Shown here one piece after another: positions 1-6,612 of a DNA stretch of 9,934 nt (positions are counted from its first letter, which is position 1; each line of letters begins with the position of its first letter). This DNA is from Balneolaceae bacterium. GTDB lineage: Bacteria; Bacteroidota; Rhodothermia; Balneolales; Balneolaceae. Where the stretch lies: assembly GCA_007117235.1 (NCBI GenBank), contig SKGY01000112.1:1-9934 (forward strand), in the 5' to 3' direction. The notes below the pieces were generated by a model that was not told the origin of the DNA, searched no databases, and worked only from the letters and a program-made list of their open reading frames with translations. Both the position numbers and the translations under genes were made by a program.

Positions 1-381
1 AAAGCTGAAAAGCTGTCGATCTGTGTCGTAATCAAAATCTTTCAAATCGAGATTGTTGGCATTGAAACCTCGGTTGAATGTTTCAGAGAGCTGAGCTGAA
101 ATAGCATTAGTATCAAAAAGTGGTCGGCTTGTACTACGTCGGGCATCTACGTAAACCCATTTTTTGCCATTAGTGTCTTCCCATTCATACCAGAAATTGT
201 CCTGATCTTCAATCCAGTTTGGACGAAGGAAAGTGCTTCCAGTCATATTTGACATTTTGCTGCCTGTAAAGCGTTCAGCTAATTCAAAATTAGCTTCTTG
301 TTGAGCGGTAGCGGCAGACGAGAAAAGAAAAGCGAATATAAATGCCCACATCGGGACAAAGAGAAAGTAACGTTTATTCAT
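1..381 (-). CDS. Exported S9-family (prolyl oligopeptidase/DPP IV-like) peptidase, N-terminal fragment
   Basis: The frame is open from the ATG at 381 to the left edge, giving 127 residues with no stop; the rest of the gene lies outside the window. Residues 1-26 form a signal peptide: K3-R4, a hydrophobic run (about 5-20), then SSAATA before Gln27, so the protein should be exported. The mature part contains the segment FLRPNWIEDQDNFWYEWED followed by a VYVDARR stretch and RPLFDTNAISAQLSE. I recognise this W-[IL]-x-D-x-D-x-FWY / VD / PLFD pattern as the start of the beta-propeller region of large secreted S9 peptidases of Bacteroidota and related phyla, which cleave peptides, often after proline. 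The Ser-Asp-His catalytic region is not in the window, so activity cannot be confirmed. No Shine-Dalgarno sequence precedes the start, which was chosen because the signal peptide begins there. It is transcribed divergently from the gene at 619. Confidence 0.75.
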   Translation of the reverse strand, partial: MNKRYFLFVPMWAFIFAFLFSSAATAQQEANFELAERFTGSKMSNMTGSTFLRPNWIEDQDNFWYEWEDTNGKKWVYVDARRSTSRPLFDTNAISAQLSETFNRGFNANNLDLKDFDYDTDRQLFSF

Positions 382-618
382 GAGAGTGCGTCTTGGTTTA
401 AATTAAGAGGCATGCAATATCATAAACTAAAAGGTACAATTCACTTCTTTTACAACTTTTAAGCGCATTCAAATTTTATTGATTACGCAATTTCGTGCGG
501 AAGAATTTAATATTCCTGAATTAAGGGAGATTTGTTTGAGGTAGAGAGAGGATCGATATACCTTTGAGTGATGTTTTAAATGGTATGAACAAAACAAGAC
601 TAAAATTAAATATTCAAA
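382..618. other. Divergent intergenic region
   Basis: A 237-bp, AT-rich gap lies between the S9 peptidase (minus) and the 115-aa gene (plus), so it must hold both promoters. Only the plus-strand promoter (535-566) is convincing. On the minus strand I found no TTTG/TANNTTTG pair with correct spacing; the nearest sequence, CAAATTTT around 469-476 (plus-strand reading), has no partner element. No RNA gene or convincing small reading frame was seen. Confidence 0.6.
535..566 (+). promoter_or_regulatory. Bacteroidota-type promoter (-33/-7) for the 115-aa gene
   Basis: TTTG at 535-538 is followed after exactly 20 bases by TACCTTTG at 559-566. This matches the published Bacteroidota housekeeping consensus TTTG-N19-21-TANNTTTG at every fixed position. 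Transcription would start near 573, leaving a 5' leader of roughly 45 nt before the ATG at 619. The match was found by eye; the start site is inferred. Confidence 0.6.
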
Positions 619-966
619 ATGAAGTTAGTAGATCCGTCAGGAAAAGAAGTGACAAGTAAAGAGAATAAAAACGCTAAAGAACTTGAAGGCCAGCTTAACA
701 AGCAAATTGAAAAGTTGCTTGAGCCGATTTTTAACAAAATTAAGTTAAGTGGTGCTCAGGTACCACAAGAGCAATTAATGCAGCTTACATCCGCAGCACA
801 CCAAATGCTGTTTAATAGAATGGTGTATAATTTGCTCATCAAAGTTGGTGTGGAAAACATCACCGAAGTACTTAGTGAAGATGACGTTGAAGAATTGCAA
901 ACATCGCTAAGCAACCAGCTGCAATTTGTTAATCCTTCTGATACAGCGGGGGCAGATAAACAGTAA
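619..966 (+). CDS. Unrecognised 115-aa soluble protein
   Basis: I do not recognise this family. The protein is charged and apparently mostly helical, with no signal peptide, membrane segment or cysteine. Residues 10-45 are rich in Lys, Glu and Asn and look amphipathic; residues 50-80 hold a more hydrophobic helix (QLMQLTSAAHQMLF, then NRMVYNLLIKVGV); an acidic stretch SEDDVEELQ lies near residues 86-94; the tail is Thr/Ala/Asp-rich and probably flexible. This layout would suit a small protein-interaction or oligomerising module, but that is a guess. No Shine-Dalgarno sequence is visible (AATATTCAAA before the ATG), which is common in this group. The gene has a consensus promoter at 535-566 and a perfect terminator at 994-1024, so it is probably transcribed alone. 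Being a real gene is well supported by this flanking context; function is unknown. Confidence 0.75.
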   Translation: MKLVDPSGKEVTSKENKNAKELEGQLNKQIEKLLEPIFNKIKLSGAQVPQEQLMQLTSAAHQMLFNRMVYNLLIKVGVENITEVLSEDDVEELQTSLSNQLQFVNPSDTAGADKQ

Positions 967-993
967 GCTTGGTTTGCTCGAATTTATTTGAAG

Positions 994-1024
994 CCCTGTA
1001 AAACACCGTTTTACAGGGTTTTTT
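994..1024 (+). terminator. Intrinsic terminator after the 115-aa gene
   Basis: CCCTGTAAAAC (994-1004) and GTTTTACAGGG (1008-1018) form a perfect 11-bp stem around an ACC triloop, followed directly by six T residues (1019-1024). It begins 27 bases after the stop codon, and it separates this unit from the downstream hydratase gene. Confidence 0.92.
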
Positions 1025-1094
1025 ATAAATTGTTATAAGGGCTGAACGTATAGTGCGTATCGACTCGTTAGTTATTAAAAAAAGAGTCTGAGTT

Positions 1095-1946
1095 ATGAAT
1101 TATGATGAATGGATTGGGAATACGGAAACTAGAAGTGACTCAATGGCGGTTGAGCAGCTTCAGAGGTTTGAAGCATTAATGAGCAGAGAGCCTCATTCGA
1201 TTACGCAAGGTACACCACTACCCATGTGTTCGCATTGGTGCTATTTTACACCTCTCGAACCGCATACTAATATTGCTATAGACGGACATACTCTTAAAGG
1301 AAATTTTTTACCGCGTGTTGAATTGCCTCGCAGAATGTGGGCAGGCGGACATATAAAGTTTAAAAAGCCACTGGTTGCGGGTGTACCGGCTGATAAAAAA
1401 TCAACAATAACAGATGTAAAAGAGAAAGAGGGAAGTTCGGGAAAACTCTGTTTTGTTACATTGCGGCATCAGATTAGTTCAAAGGGCGCTCTTAATATTG
1501 ATGAGGAGCAGGAGATTGTCTATCAGGAAGAATCTGAAGAGGGTGCTCACCCCATCCGATCAAAACCTTTGGATATTGATCCAGACTGGAAAAAATCCAC
1601 AAAACCAGACTCTGTTCAACTTTTCCGATTCTCAGCATTAACGTTTAATAGTCATCGAATTCACTATGATCTCGATTATGTCCAAAAAGTAGTAGGCTAT
1701 CCAAACCTTTTGATTCAGGCACCATACCTTTTAATACTTTTGCTCGATGCGTTTAAAAACAAAGATGATGGGCGAGTTATTGAAGATGTCAACTATCGTG
1801 CGGTTGGGCCGGTGTATTTAGGAGAACAAATTACAATCAGCGGAAAGGGAGTGGACAACCATACATCTGAATTGAGAATCACGGGTCCGGAAGGAAATCT
1901 GGCTATGACGGCTACAGTAAATTGGACTTATTCGTGGGATAATTGA
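1095..1946 (+). CDS. MaoC/HTD2-like acyl-CoA hydratase (FAS1-like dehydratase domain)
   Basis: This 283-residue protein has the double hot-dog layout of the HTD2 / mesaconyl-C4-CoA hydratase-like family, which adds or removes water at the 2,3 bond of CoA or ACP thioesters in the cytoplasm. The N-terminal half carries W6-I7-G8 with the TETRSD segment, PRRMWAGG (78-85) and STITDVKEKEG (103-113), all typical of the family. The C-terminal half carries FSALTFNSHRIHYD (179-192), the counterpart of the hydratase-2 signature, with His190 at the conserved catalytic position. The length is normal. After this motif relatives usually have a LVVHGP-like segment; here it reads LLIQAP (205-210), replacing His-Gly with Gln208-Ala209. 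The exact substrate (mesaconyl-, itaconyl- or another acyl-CoA) cannot be deduced. The aldehyde dehydrogenase gene starts 90 bp downstream. The start has no clear Shine-Dalgarno sequence and was chosen because family homology begins at residue 3-4. Confidence 0.8.
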   Translation: MNYDEWIGNTETRSDSMAVEQLQRFEALMSREPHSITQGTPLPMCSHWCYFTPLEPHTNIAIDGHTLKGNFLPRVELPRRMWAGGHIKFKKPLVAGVPADKKSTITDVKEKEGSSGKLCFVTLRHQISSKGALNIDEEQEIVYQEESEEGAHPIRSKPLDIDPDWKKSTKPDSVQLFRFSALTFNSHRIHYDLDYVQKVVGYPNLLIQAPYLLILLLDAFKNKDDGRVIEDVNYRAVGPVYLGEQITISGKGVDNHTSELRITGPEGNLAMTATVNWTYSWDN

Positions 1947-1970
1947 AAATAGGAACAGGTAAGTGATTGA

Positions 1971-2003
1971 TTTGCTCTATTCTATGTGTGAAGTGTAGAA
2001 TTG
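1971..2003 (+). promoter_or_regulatory. Candidate promoter for the aldehyde dehydrogenase gene
   Basis: TTTG (1971-1974) is followed after 21 bases by TAGAATTG (1996-2003), one mismatch from TANNTTTG. It lies 33 bp upstream of the ATG at 2037 in the hydratase-dehydrogenase gap. If real, the dehydrogenase can be expressed independently of the hydratase gene. The match is imperfect and the region is AT-rich, so chance is possible. Confidence 0.4.
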
Positions 2004-2036
2004 ACTTAATTTTACCAGAAATAAACAGATCAGATT

Positions 2037-3464
2037 ATGACAAAGCCGCAAAACTACATCAACGGAAAATGGGTGGATGGGTCACTCGGAAAATTGGACA
2101 TGCTGAACCCTTCATACGACACAAAAGCAGGTGAAATAGCCCGGAGTGGTGAAAAAGATATTGATTCAGCAGTAAAAGCCGCCAGAGAGGCTTTTAACGG
2201 CGTATGGGGAAAAACAGATGCGGCCAATCGAGGACGTATGCTTTATAAAGTGGCTAAAATTCTGGAAGAGAATGTAGAGGAGCTGGCAGAGCTTGAATCA
2301 AAAGACACGGGCAAGCCTATGAAACAGGCCAGAACGGATGCGACGTTGATTGCCAGATACTTTGAGTTTTATGCCGGCGCTGCTGATAAGTTTCACGGAG
2401 ATACGATTCCTTTTTCTGACGATTATACGGTATACAGCCAGCGTGTGCCGCTTGGCGTAACAGGCCATATTATTCCATGGAACTATCCGCTTCAAATGAC
2501 GGGCAGAACACTTGCTCCGGCACTTGCCGCCGGAAATGCAACCGTATTTAAACCTGCTGAGGATGCATGTCTTGCCGTGGTAAGGGCCTTTGAGCTTATT
2601 CATGAAGCGGGGTTTCCTCCCGGAGCTATAAACCTTGTGACCGGCCTTGGAACAGAGGCTGGTGGTGCTTTGGCTAATCATCCGGGCATCGATCACATGG
2701 CTTTTACGGGATCACCGGAAGTGGGTAAAATCATCATGAAAAATTCAGCTGATCATATTCGTCCTGTACTACTGGAACTGGGAGGAAAGTCACCACAGGT
2801 TGTTTTTAAAGATGCCGACCTGGATGCTGCAATGCCGGTAATTGTAAATGCAATTATTCAAAATGCCGGACAAACATGTTCTGCCGGTTCACGACTCGTC
2901 ATTCAGGAAGACATTCATGATGAAGTGGTGGAAGGGCTGATTAAGCGCTTCAATAAAATTAAGGTTGGGCCTGCTGACAAAGATCCCGATATCGGACCTA
3001 TCATCAATAAAAAGCAGCTTGAAAGGGTGGAGAGTTTTGTAGCCCGGGCCGAAAAAGAGGGGGCAACTATTCTTGCTCAGGCAGAAAAGCCGGAAGGCAA
3101 GGGTTATTTCTTTCCTCCTACACTGATGGGTAAAGTGAACAATGACAGTTTTATTGCACAAAATGAAGTGTTTGGCCCTGTGCTTACAGTGATTCCATTT
3201 AAGGATGAGGCTGACGCAATACGGATTGCCAATGATGTTGAGTTTGGACTGATTGCAGCCGTCTGGACAAAAGATAACGGACGAGCTCATCGCGTTACCA
3301 ATGCCATAAATGCCGGACAGGTTTACGTTAACGGATATGGTGCAGGTGGTGGGGTTGAGCTTCCATTTGGCGGCATGAAGAAAAGCGGGTTTGGCCGTGA
3401 AAAAGGATTCGAAGCACTTTATGACGTTACAGCTGTGAAAACTATAATCATAAATCATGGTTAG
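2037..3464 (+). CDS. NAD(P)+-dependent aldehyde dehydrogenase
   Basis: This is a complete 475-residue member of the aldehyde dehydrogenase superfamily, which oxidises aldehydes to carboxylic acids in the cytoplasm. All key sites are present: Asn149 in PWNYP (oxyanion hole), Lys172 and Glu175 in FKPAE (cofactor ribose contacts; Glu at this place usually goes with NAD+ preference), the FTGSPEVG cofactor loop (223-230), general base Glu247 in LELGGKSP, nucleophile Cys281 in NAGQTCSAGSR, and Glu377/Phe379 in NEVFGP. The C-terminal segment YGAGGGVELPFGGMKKSG (434-451) followed by GREKG is typical of a broad bacterial subfamily near betaine-aldehyde and gamma-aminobutyraldehyde-type enzymes, but the substrate cannot be read from sequence. 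It follows the HTD2-like hydratase on the same strand, so the two may act in one catabolic route. No good Shine-Dalgarno sequence precedes the ATG; the start is supported by the family's usual N-terminus (NYINGKWV). Confidence 0.93.
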   Translation: MTKPQNYINGKWVDGSLGKLDMLNPSYDTKAGEIARSGEKDIDSAVKAAREAFNGVWGKTDAANRGRMLYKVAKILEENVEELAELESKDTGKPMKQARTDATLIARYFEFYAGAADKFHGDTIPFSDDYTVYSQRVPLGVTGHIIPWNYPLQMTGRTLAPALAAGNATVFKPAEDACLAVVRAFELIHEAGFPPGAINLVTGLGTEAGGALANHPGIDHMAFTGSPEVGKIIMKNSADHIRPVLLELGGKSPQVVFKDADLDAAMPVIVNAIIQNAGQTCSAGSRLVIQEDIHDEVVEGLIKRFNKIKVGPADKDPDIGPIINKKQLERVESFVARAEKEGATILAQAEKPEGKGYFFPPTLMGKVNNDSFIAQNEVFGPVLTVIPFKDEADAIRIANDVEFGLIAAVWTKDNGRAHRVTNAINAGQVYVNGYGAGGGVELPFGGMKKSGFGREKGFEALYDVTAVKTIIINHG

Positions 3465-3656
3465 CGAGCATAATTGATTAAGAATATTTTAATCACTGAA
3501 CAGATCTATCAAATTCCTCGTTATATTTATTCAACCTTTGCAGAATTAATTGTTGCCACGTAAGGGATTTGCCCATGTTCTATTAACCGCTCATTTTGTA
3601 GATTGAAGTAGAATCAATATTTGGGAATTAATCGTAATTAAGAGAAAAAAGGAGCT
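3465..3656 (+). other. Intergenic region before the stress-protein gene
   Basis: A 192-bp AT-rich gap. A 7-bp dyad TGATTAA/TTAATCA (3475-3481 and 3489-3495, loop of 7) sits 10 bases after the dehydrogenase stop, but it has no G+C-rich stem and no clean T-run, so it is at best a weak terminator. Upstream of 3657 a TTTG (3595-3598) precedes AATATTTG (3616-3623), but the 17-base spacer is shorter than the usual 19-21 and the second element has a mismatch. No coding sequence was seen. Confidence 0.45.
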
Positions 3657-3662
3657 ATGATG
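3645..3662 (+). promoter_or_regulatory. Shine-Dalgarno sequence and tandem start codons of the stress-protein gene
   Basis: AAAAAAGGAG (3645-3654) is the clearest Shine-Dalgarno sequence in the window. It is followed by two in-frame ATGs, at 3657 and 3660. GGAG ends only 2 bases before the first ATG but 5 bases before the second, so initiation at 3660 fits normal spacing better. The choice changes the product by one residue. Confidence 0.65.
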
Positions 3663-4574
3663 AAGGATCAATTCAAACACGCTATAGTTGCACTCGACCT
3701 GTCTGAAGCCAGTGATTTGATCATTGACTGCGTGCCACACCTGAAAAAATTTGGCACTGAGAAAGTTACATTGGTTGTAGTTGTCCCCATTCCATATTCG
3801 TCTGGGCGAACGGAATTTTCAACAGACGAGCATCGCCAGAAACTGAAAGAGTACAAAAAAAGACTTGAGGATAAGGGGTTTGAAGTGAGGTTTGAAATTC
3901 GAAGCGGCGTTCACTTTTATCCGCCAACTGAAATTCTTACTGAAGCAGAAGAGTGTGGTGCAGACTACGTTGTTATTGCAAATCGTGGACATAGTAAAGT
4001 TCAGGAGATGTTGCTAGGAAGTACGGCAACTGAAGTGCTTCAGCGTTCACCACTACCTGTTTACTTGATCAATGTAGAGGTGAAGTGGAATGATGACGAT
4101 ATTGACAATCGTAAGCTGGTTCTTTCACAGTCGGCAGAGAAATCTCTAAAGCACATTATGTATGCCACAGATTTTTCAGAAACAGCTGATCGCGCATTTG
4201 AAGTGGTTAAGTATTTTGAAGGGAAAGGCCTTGTGGAAAAGGTGTCTATCATTCATGTACAAGGTCACCATTATATGGCACTCAGTGATCCTGCAACGTT
4301 CGAAGATGTGACTCAAAAAAATCGAGAGCAGCTTGATATAATGAGAAATCAATTATCTGATCATACCAGGGAAAACGCTGAAATTATCGTCACTTTCGGC
4401 ACGCCTGCCAAAGAGATAGTTACGGCAGCAGAGGATAACAATGCTACGATGCTGATGATTGGAAGTCAGGGAAGAGGTTTTATGGAGAAATTTTTCATAG
4501 GTGGTGTAAGCAGCCAAATTACCCGAATAAGCAGTATTCCTGTTATGCTGATCCCCGCTGAACGTGAAGATTGA
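3657..4574 (+). CDS. Tandem-domain universal stress protein (UspA family)
   Basis: The 305-residue cytoplasmic protein contains two UspA domains, roughly residues 5-141 and 163-301. Each begins with a beta strand ending in the nucleotide-site Asp (VALDLS, Asp14; YATDFSE, Asp172) and ends with the ATP-loop region. The UspA ATP motif is G-x2-G-x9-G-[ST]. Domain 1 reads A108-NR-G111-(9)-G121-S122, with the first Gly replaced by Ala. Domain 2 reads G269-SQ-G272-(9)-G282-G283, with the final Ser/Thr replaced by Gly. Either site may still bind nucleotide, but neither is canonical. Family members support survival under starvation, oxidative or other stress through poorly defined nucleotide-dependent mechanisms; the specific role here is unknown. 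The true start may be the second ATG (3660), better spaced from the Shine-Dalgarno sequence. The gene ends nine bases from the convergent M24 peptidase gene, leaving no room for a terminator between them. Confidence 0.9.
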   Translation: MMKDQFKHAIVALDLSEASDLIIDCVPHLKKFGTEKVTLVVVVPIPYSSGRTEFSTDEHRQKLKEYKKRLEDKGFEVRFEIRSGVHFYPPTEILTEAEECGADYVVIANRGHSKVQEMLLGSTATEVLQRSPLPVYLINVEVKWNDDDIDNRKLVLSQSAEKSLKHIMYATDFSETADRAFEVVKYFEGKGLVEKVSIIHVQGHHYMALSDPATFEDVTQKNREQLDIMRNQLSDHTRENAEIIVTFGTPAKEIVTAAEDNNATMLMIGSQGRGFMEKFFIGGVSSQITRISSIPVMLIPAERED

Positions 4575-4583
4575 TAGCTACTT

Positions 4584-5897
4584 TTAGTTAGATCGAATCA
4601 ATATCAACTCCTCCTGAGGCTCAGTCAGATAATCAGCACCTGATTCTGTAACTACAGCCATCTCTTCAACAGAGATGGTTTTGGTTCCTCCTTCTATCTC
4701 CCACATATAAAATCCGTCATAGGCAAACACATTGCCAACTCTGAGCTCATTATATGCTGTGGCATGAGGTTCGCGTCCTTCTTGCGCACCACCCAAGCTT
4801 GGCCCAACATCATGAGCAACATAACCTACAGGGTGACCCGTATTCCACATAACGTTCATTGAACCATTTTCAGCCAGCCAATTTCTCTGTACACGGTCAA
4901 CTTCAAGCCCCGTAATACCCGGCTGCATCACCTCTAGAACCATTCTGTTGGCATCACGTGCAACATCCCAGTATTTCTGTATGTAGCCAGGCGGCTCTGT
5001 TTCATCGGGGTGAAGAACATAAGCGAATCGCTGAATATCTGTTACCCACATATCATACACCCTGATACCGAAATCGATCTGAATTACACTTCCGGGCCGG
5101 ATAATGCGATCGGTTGGGTGGGCGTGTCCGCGATCAGGGCCTGAGTTAACGGCGGGGTTTTGATCCGGTGACCAGGCATCTCCAACTCCAATCTCGCGCA
5201 TTTTAGCTTTTAAAAAGTCGGCAATGTCACGATCGGTTGTTTGATTTGGGACCACGGTTTCATAAGCTTCATACTGCCACTTTGAAGTCAATTCAGCGGC
5301 TTTTCGTAGAATCTCAATTTCAGCAGGTGTTTTTACAGATAGCCACTCATAAACCAGTTCCTCAGATGATACGATGCGATTTTTTACATGCTGAGGCAGC
5401 AGATCGGTGAAATTGATGAATTGAGAATAGCTCAAACCATCAGCAATTTCATTAGCCTCACTGTAGTTAAGCGCTATTCGCCCACGAATGTTTTGGTTGA
5501 TATAATCCGCTGCCTCAACAAGAGCACCGGGAGATCGATTTACTACAGCAATACTGTCGTGCAGAGCTATATCCTGAAGAGCGGTTGCTTCGCCGGGCGG
5601 TGTAAATACAATGGAGTAAACTGAGTCATCAATCATTTGAAATAAAAAAACTGCAGGTGCAACCGCATTCTCACAACCTACATGTCTTGCCAGCGGATCA
5701 TTGTTATTTGATCTGCACAACACAGCCCACGCTTCCACATCAGCTCGGTTCATTGCTTCTGGTAAGAGCGTTTGTATTCGCTCTTTTCGAATATCAGGCC
5801 AGGGGTTCGGTCCATCAAAAGGATTTTCAACGGGTGGTGTTGAGCTACAAGAAAGAAATATCAGTGTCGAAACTAATAGAACGGTTAATCTGGCCAT
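4584..5897 (-). CDS. M24-family (Xaa-Pro type) metallopeptidase lipoprotein
   Basis: This 437-residue exported protein starts with a lipoprotein signal (hydrophobic residues 4-15, lipobox region IFLSC with Cys17), so it is probably anchored in the envelope by lipid. A substrate-recognition N-terminal domain (about 40-185) precedes the pita-bread peptidase fold (about 190-435). Metal-site residues can be placed by motif: Asp275 (VIQIDFG), Asp287 (WVTDIQR), His355 (NTGHPVG) and Glu411 (TISVEEM). A second conserved His362 lies in AHDVG. The remaining ligand, normally Glu in a T-x-E-P-G motif, aligns with Asp394 in FAYDGFY. M24 relatives of this kind hydrolyse X-Pro bonds of peptides using two divalent metal ions; activity is likely but not certain given the Asp. 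NSGPDRGHAHP (251-261) also fits the family's active-site rim. No Shine-Dalgarno sequence was seen; the start is set by the signal peptide. Confidence 0.85.
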   Translation of the reverse strand: MARLTVLLVSTLIFLSCSSTPPVENPFDGPNPWPDIRKERIQTLLPEAMNRADVEAWAVLCRSNNNDPLARHVGCENAVAPAVFLFQMIDDSVYSIVFTPPGEATALQDIALHDSIAVVNRSPGALVEAADYINQNIRGRIALNYSEANEIADGLSYSQFINFTDLLPQHVKNRIVSSEELVYEWLSVKTPAEIEILRKAAELTSKWQYEAYETVVPNQTTDRDIADFLKAKMREIGVGDAWSPDQNPAVNSGPDRGHAHPTDRIIRPGSVIQIDFGIRVYDMWVTDIQRFAYVLHPDETEPPGYIQKYWDVARDANRMVLEVMQPGITGLEVDRVQRNWLAENGSMNVMWNTGHPVGYVAHDVGPSLGGAQEGREPHATAYNELRVGNVFAYDGFYMWEIEGGTKTISVEEMAVVTESGADYLTEPQEELILIRSN

Positions 5898-6106
5898 AAG
5901 ATTATTTTATGATGATGTATAAGAGAAACATGAACGATTCGAAATTGATAAAGTATGGTCTGAATAGGGTCTTCAGGCAAAAAGGAATAAAAGGCACACC
6001 TTCTTCTACTATATGAAGATCTGATTAAAAGATCTTTAAGTGAATGTAGTCATGGGAGATGAAAAATGGTAAGGATAGGTGAGAATTAGGAGGTTGAACT
6101 AAGAAA
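5898..6106. other. Intergenic region upstream of the M24 peptidase gene
   Basis: A 209-bp gap between two minus-strand genes. It holds one perfect dyad (6016-6036, listed separately) and no Bacteroidota-type promoter match that I could find for the peptidase gene. A 35-codon plus-strand reading frame (5909-6016) exists but has no Shine-Dalgarno sequence or promoter and is not called. Confidence 0.5.
6016..6036. repeat. Inverted repeat AAGATCT-N7-AGATCTT
   Basis: A perfect 7-bp dyad (6016-6022 and 6030-6036) with a 7-base spacer GATTAAA lies 119 bp upstream of the M24 peptidase start and 70 bp past the end of the small lipoprotein gene. Neither strand has a T-run after it, so it is a poor intrinsic terminator; it could be an operator-like site. 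A chance dyad in AT-rich DNA is quite possible. Confidence 0.35.
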
Positions 6107-6484
6107 TCACCCCTCTCTCAAAACAATTCTTTCATTTGGCCCGAAGAAAACCACTCTTCCGGTTCGGATCTCTTCAGGCATAGGTTGAATAACCAGCTCC
6201 TGAAAAAACGCTTGACAGTCTTGATCAGGGGTTACCTTTGTCAACCATACATCATATTCAGACACATTAGTTTGGCGAAAATTGAGAGAGAACTCATGAT
6301 TTGGGTCGCAACCACTGTAAGAGACTTCAACCTGAAGTTCGCTATCAGTCAGATTTGGAAATTCATCGGTAACCACCACGTTATACTCCGCTCCGAAATC
6401 TACTTCGTCAATATCAGTACCTGTTGAACAGCCAATGATTAAAAGTGTTGTAATGAATAGAATTAGAAGTCGTAAATGCATCAT
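6107..6484 (-). CDS. Small two-cysteine lipoprotein, function unknown
   Basis: The 125-residue product begins with a clear lipoprotein signal: His/Arg near the N-terminus, a hydrophobic core and the lipobox IIGC with Cys19 as the acylated residue. The mature domain of about 106 residues is acidic near its start (TDIDEVDFGAEY) and appears beta-rich. It contains just two further cysteines, Cys59 (SYSGCDPNHEFSL) and Cys90 (DQDCQAFF), which could form one disulphide after export. The GCxPNHxFxL pattern recalls small envelope proteins that I cannot name. Two adjacent ATGs (6484 and 6481) open the frame; either gives the same mature protein. It lies downstream of the metalloprotease gene on the same strand, but a terminator at 6549-6581 separates them, so it probably has its own promoter, which I could not identify. 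Confidence 0.75.
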   Translation of the reverse strand: MMHLRLLILFITTLLIIGCSTGTDIDEVDFGAEYNVVVTDEFPNLTDSELQVEVSYSGCDPNHEFSLNFRQTNVSEYDVWLTKVTPDQDCQAFFQELVIQPMPEEIRTGRVVFFGPNERIVLREG

Positions 6485-6548
6485 GGATGAAGATAGTATT
6501 TATTTTTTTAGTGGTAACGCAAGAAAGTGAGAAGAATTCCACAGAAAT

Positions 6549-6581
6549 AAAAAAAGCCCCGCCTCATAATGAAACAGAGCT
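6549..6581 (-). terminator. Wobble-rich intrinsic terminator of the metalloprotease gene
   Basis: Read on the minus strand, AGCTCTGTTTCA (6581-6570) pairs along all 12 positions with TGAGGCGGGGCT (6566-6555) if G-U pairs are allowed (five of the twelve). The loop is TTA, and a run of seven T residues (6555-6549) follows the stem, the first of them also closing it. The transcript of the other strand would have A-C mismatches at the wobble positions, so the hairpin is specific to minus-strand RNA. It lies 32 bases past the metalloprotease stop codon. Confidence 0.8.
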
Positions 6582-6612
6582 CTCTTCAAAAAACCTGAAA
6601 CGAGTTCTTTAG

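Noticed and set aside
2298..2696. Long open frame on the minus strand inside the aldehyde dehydrogenase gene (similarly 2889-3458).
   Set aside because: Shadows of a gene with clear catalytic motifs on the other strand. Their translations are low-complexity and Cys/His/Lys-rich, with no domain.
3475..3495. Dyad TGATTAA/TTAATCA just after the dehydrogenase stop as a terminator.
   Set aside because: The stem is only 7 bp with one G-C pair and lacks a following T-run; it is likely chance in AT-rich DNA.
3595..3623. TTTG with AATATTTG as a promoter for the stress-protein gene.
   Set aside because: The spacer is 17 instead of 19-21 bases and the second element has a mismatch.
5909..6016. A 35-residue basic reading frame (plus strand) starting with three ATG codons upstream of the M24 gene.
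   Set aside because: There is no Shine-Dalgarno sequence, promoter or recognisable domain, and its length is expected by chance.
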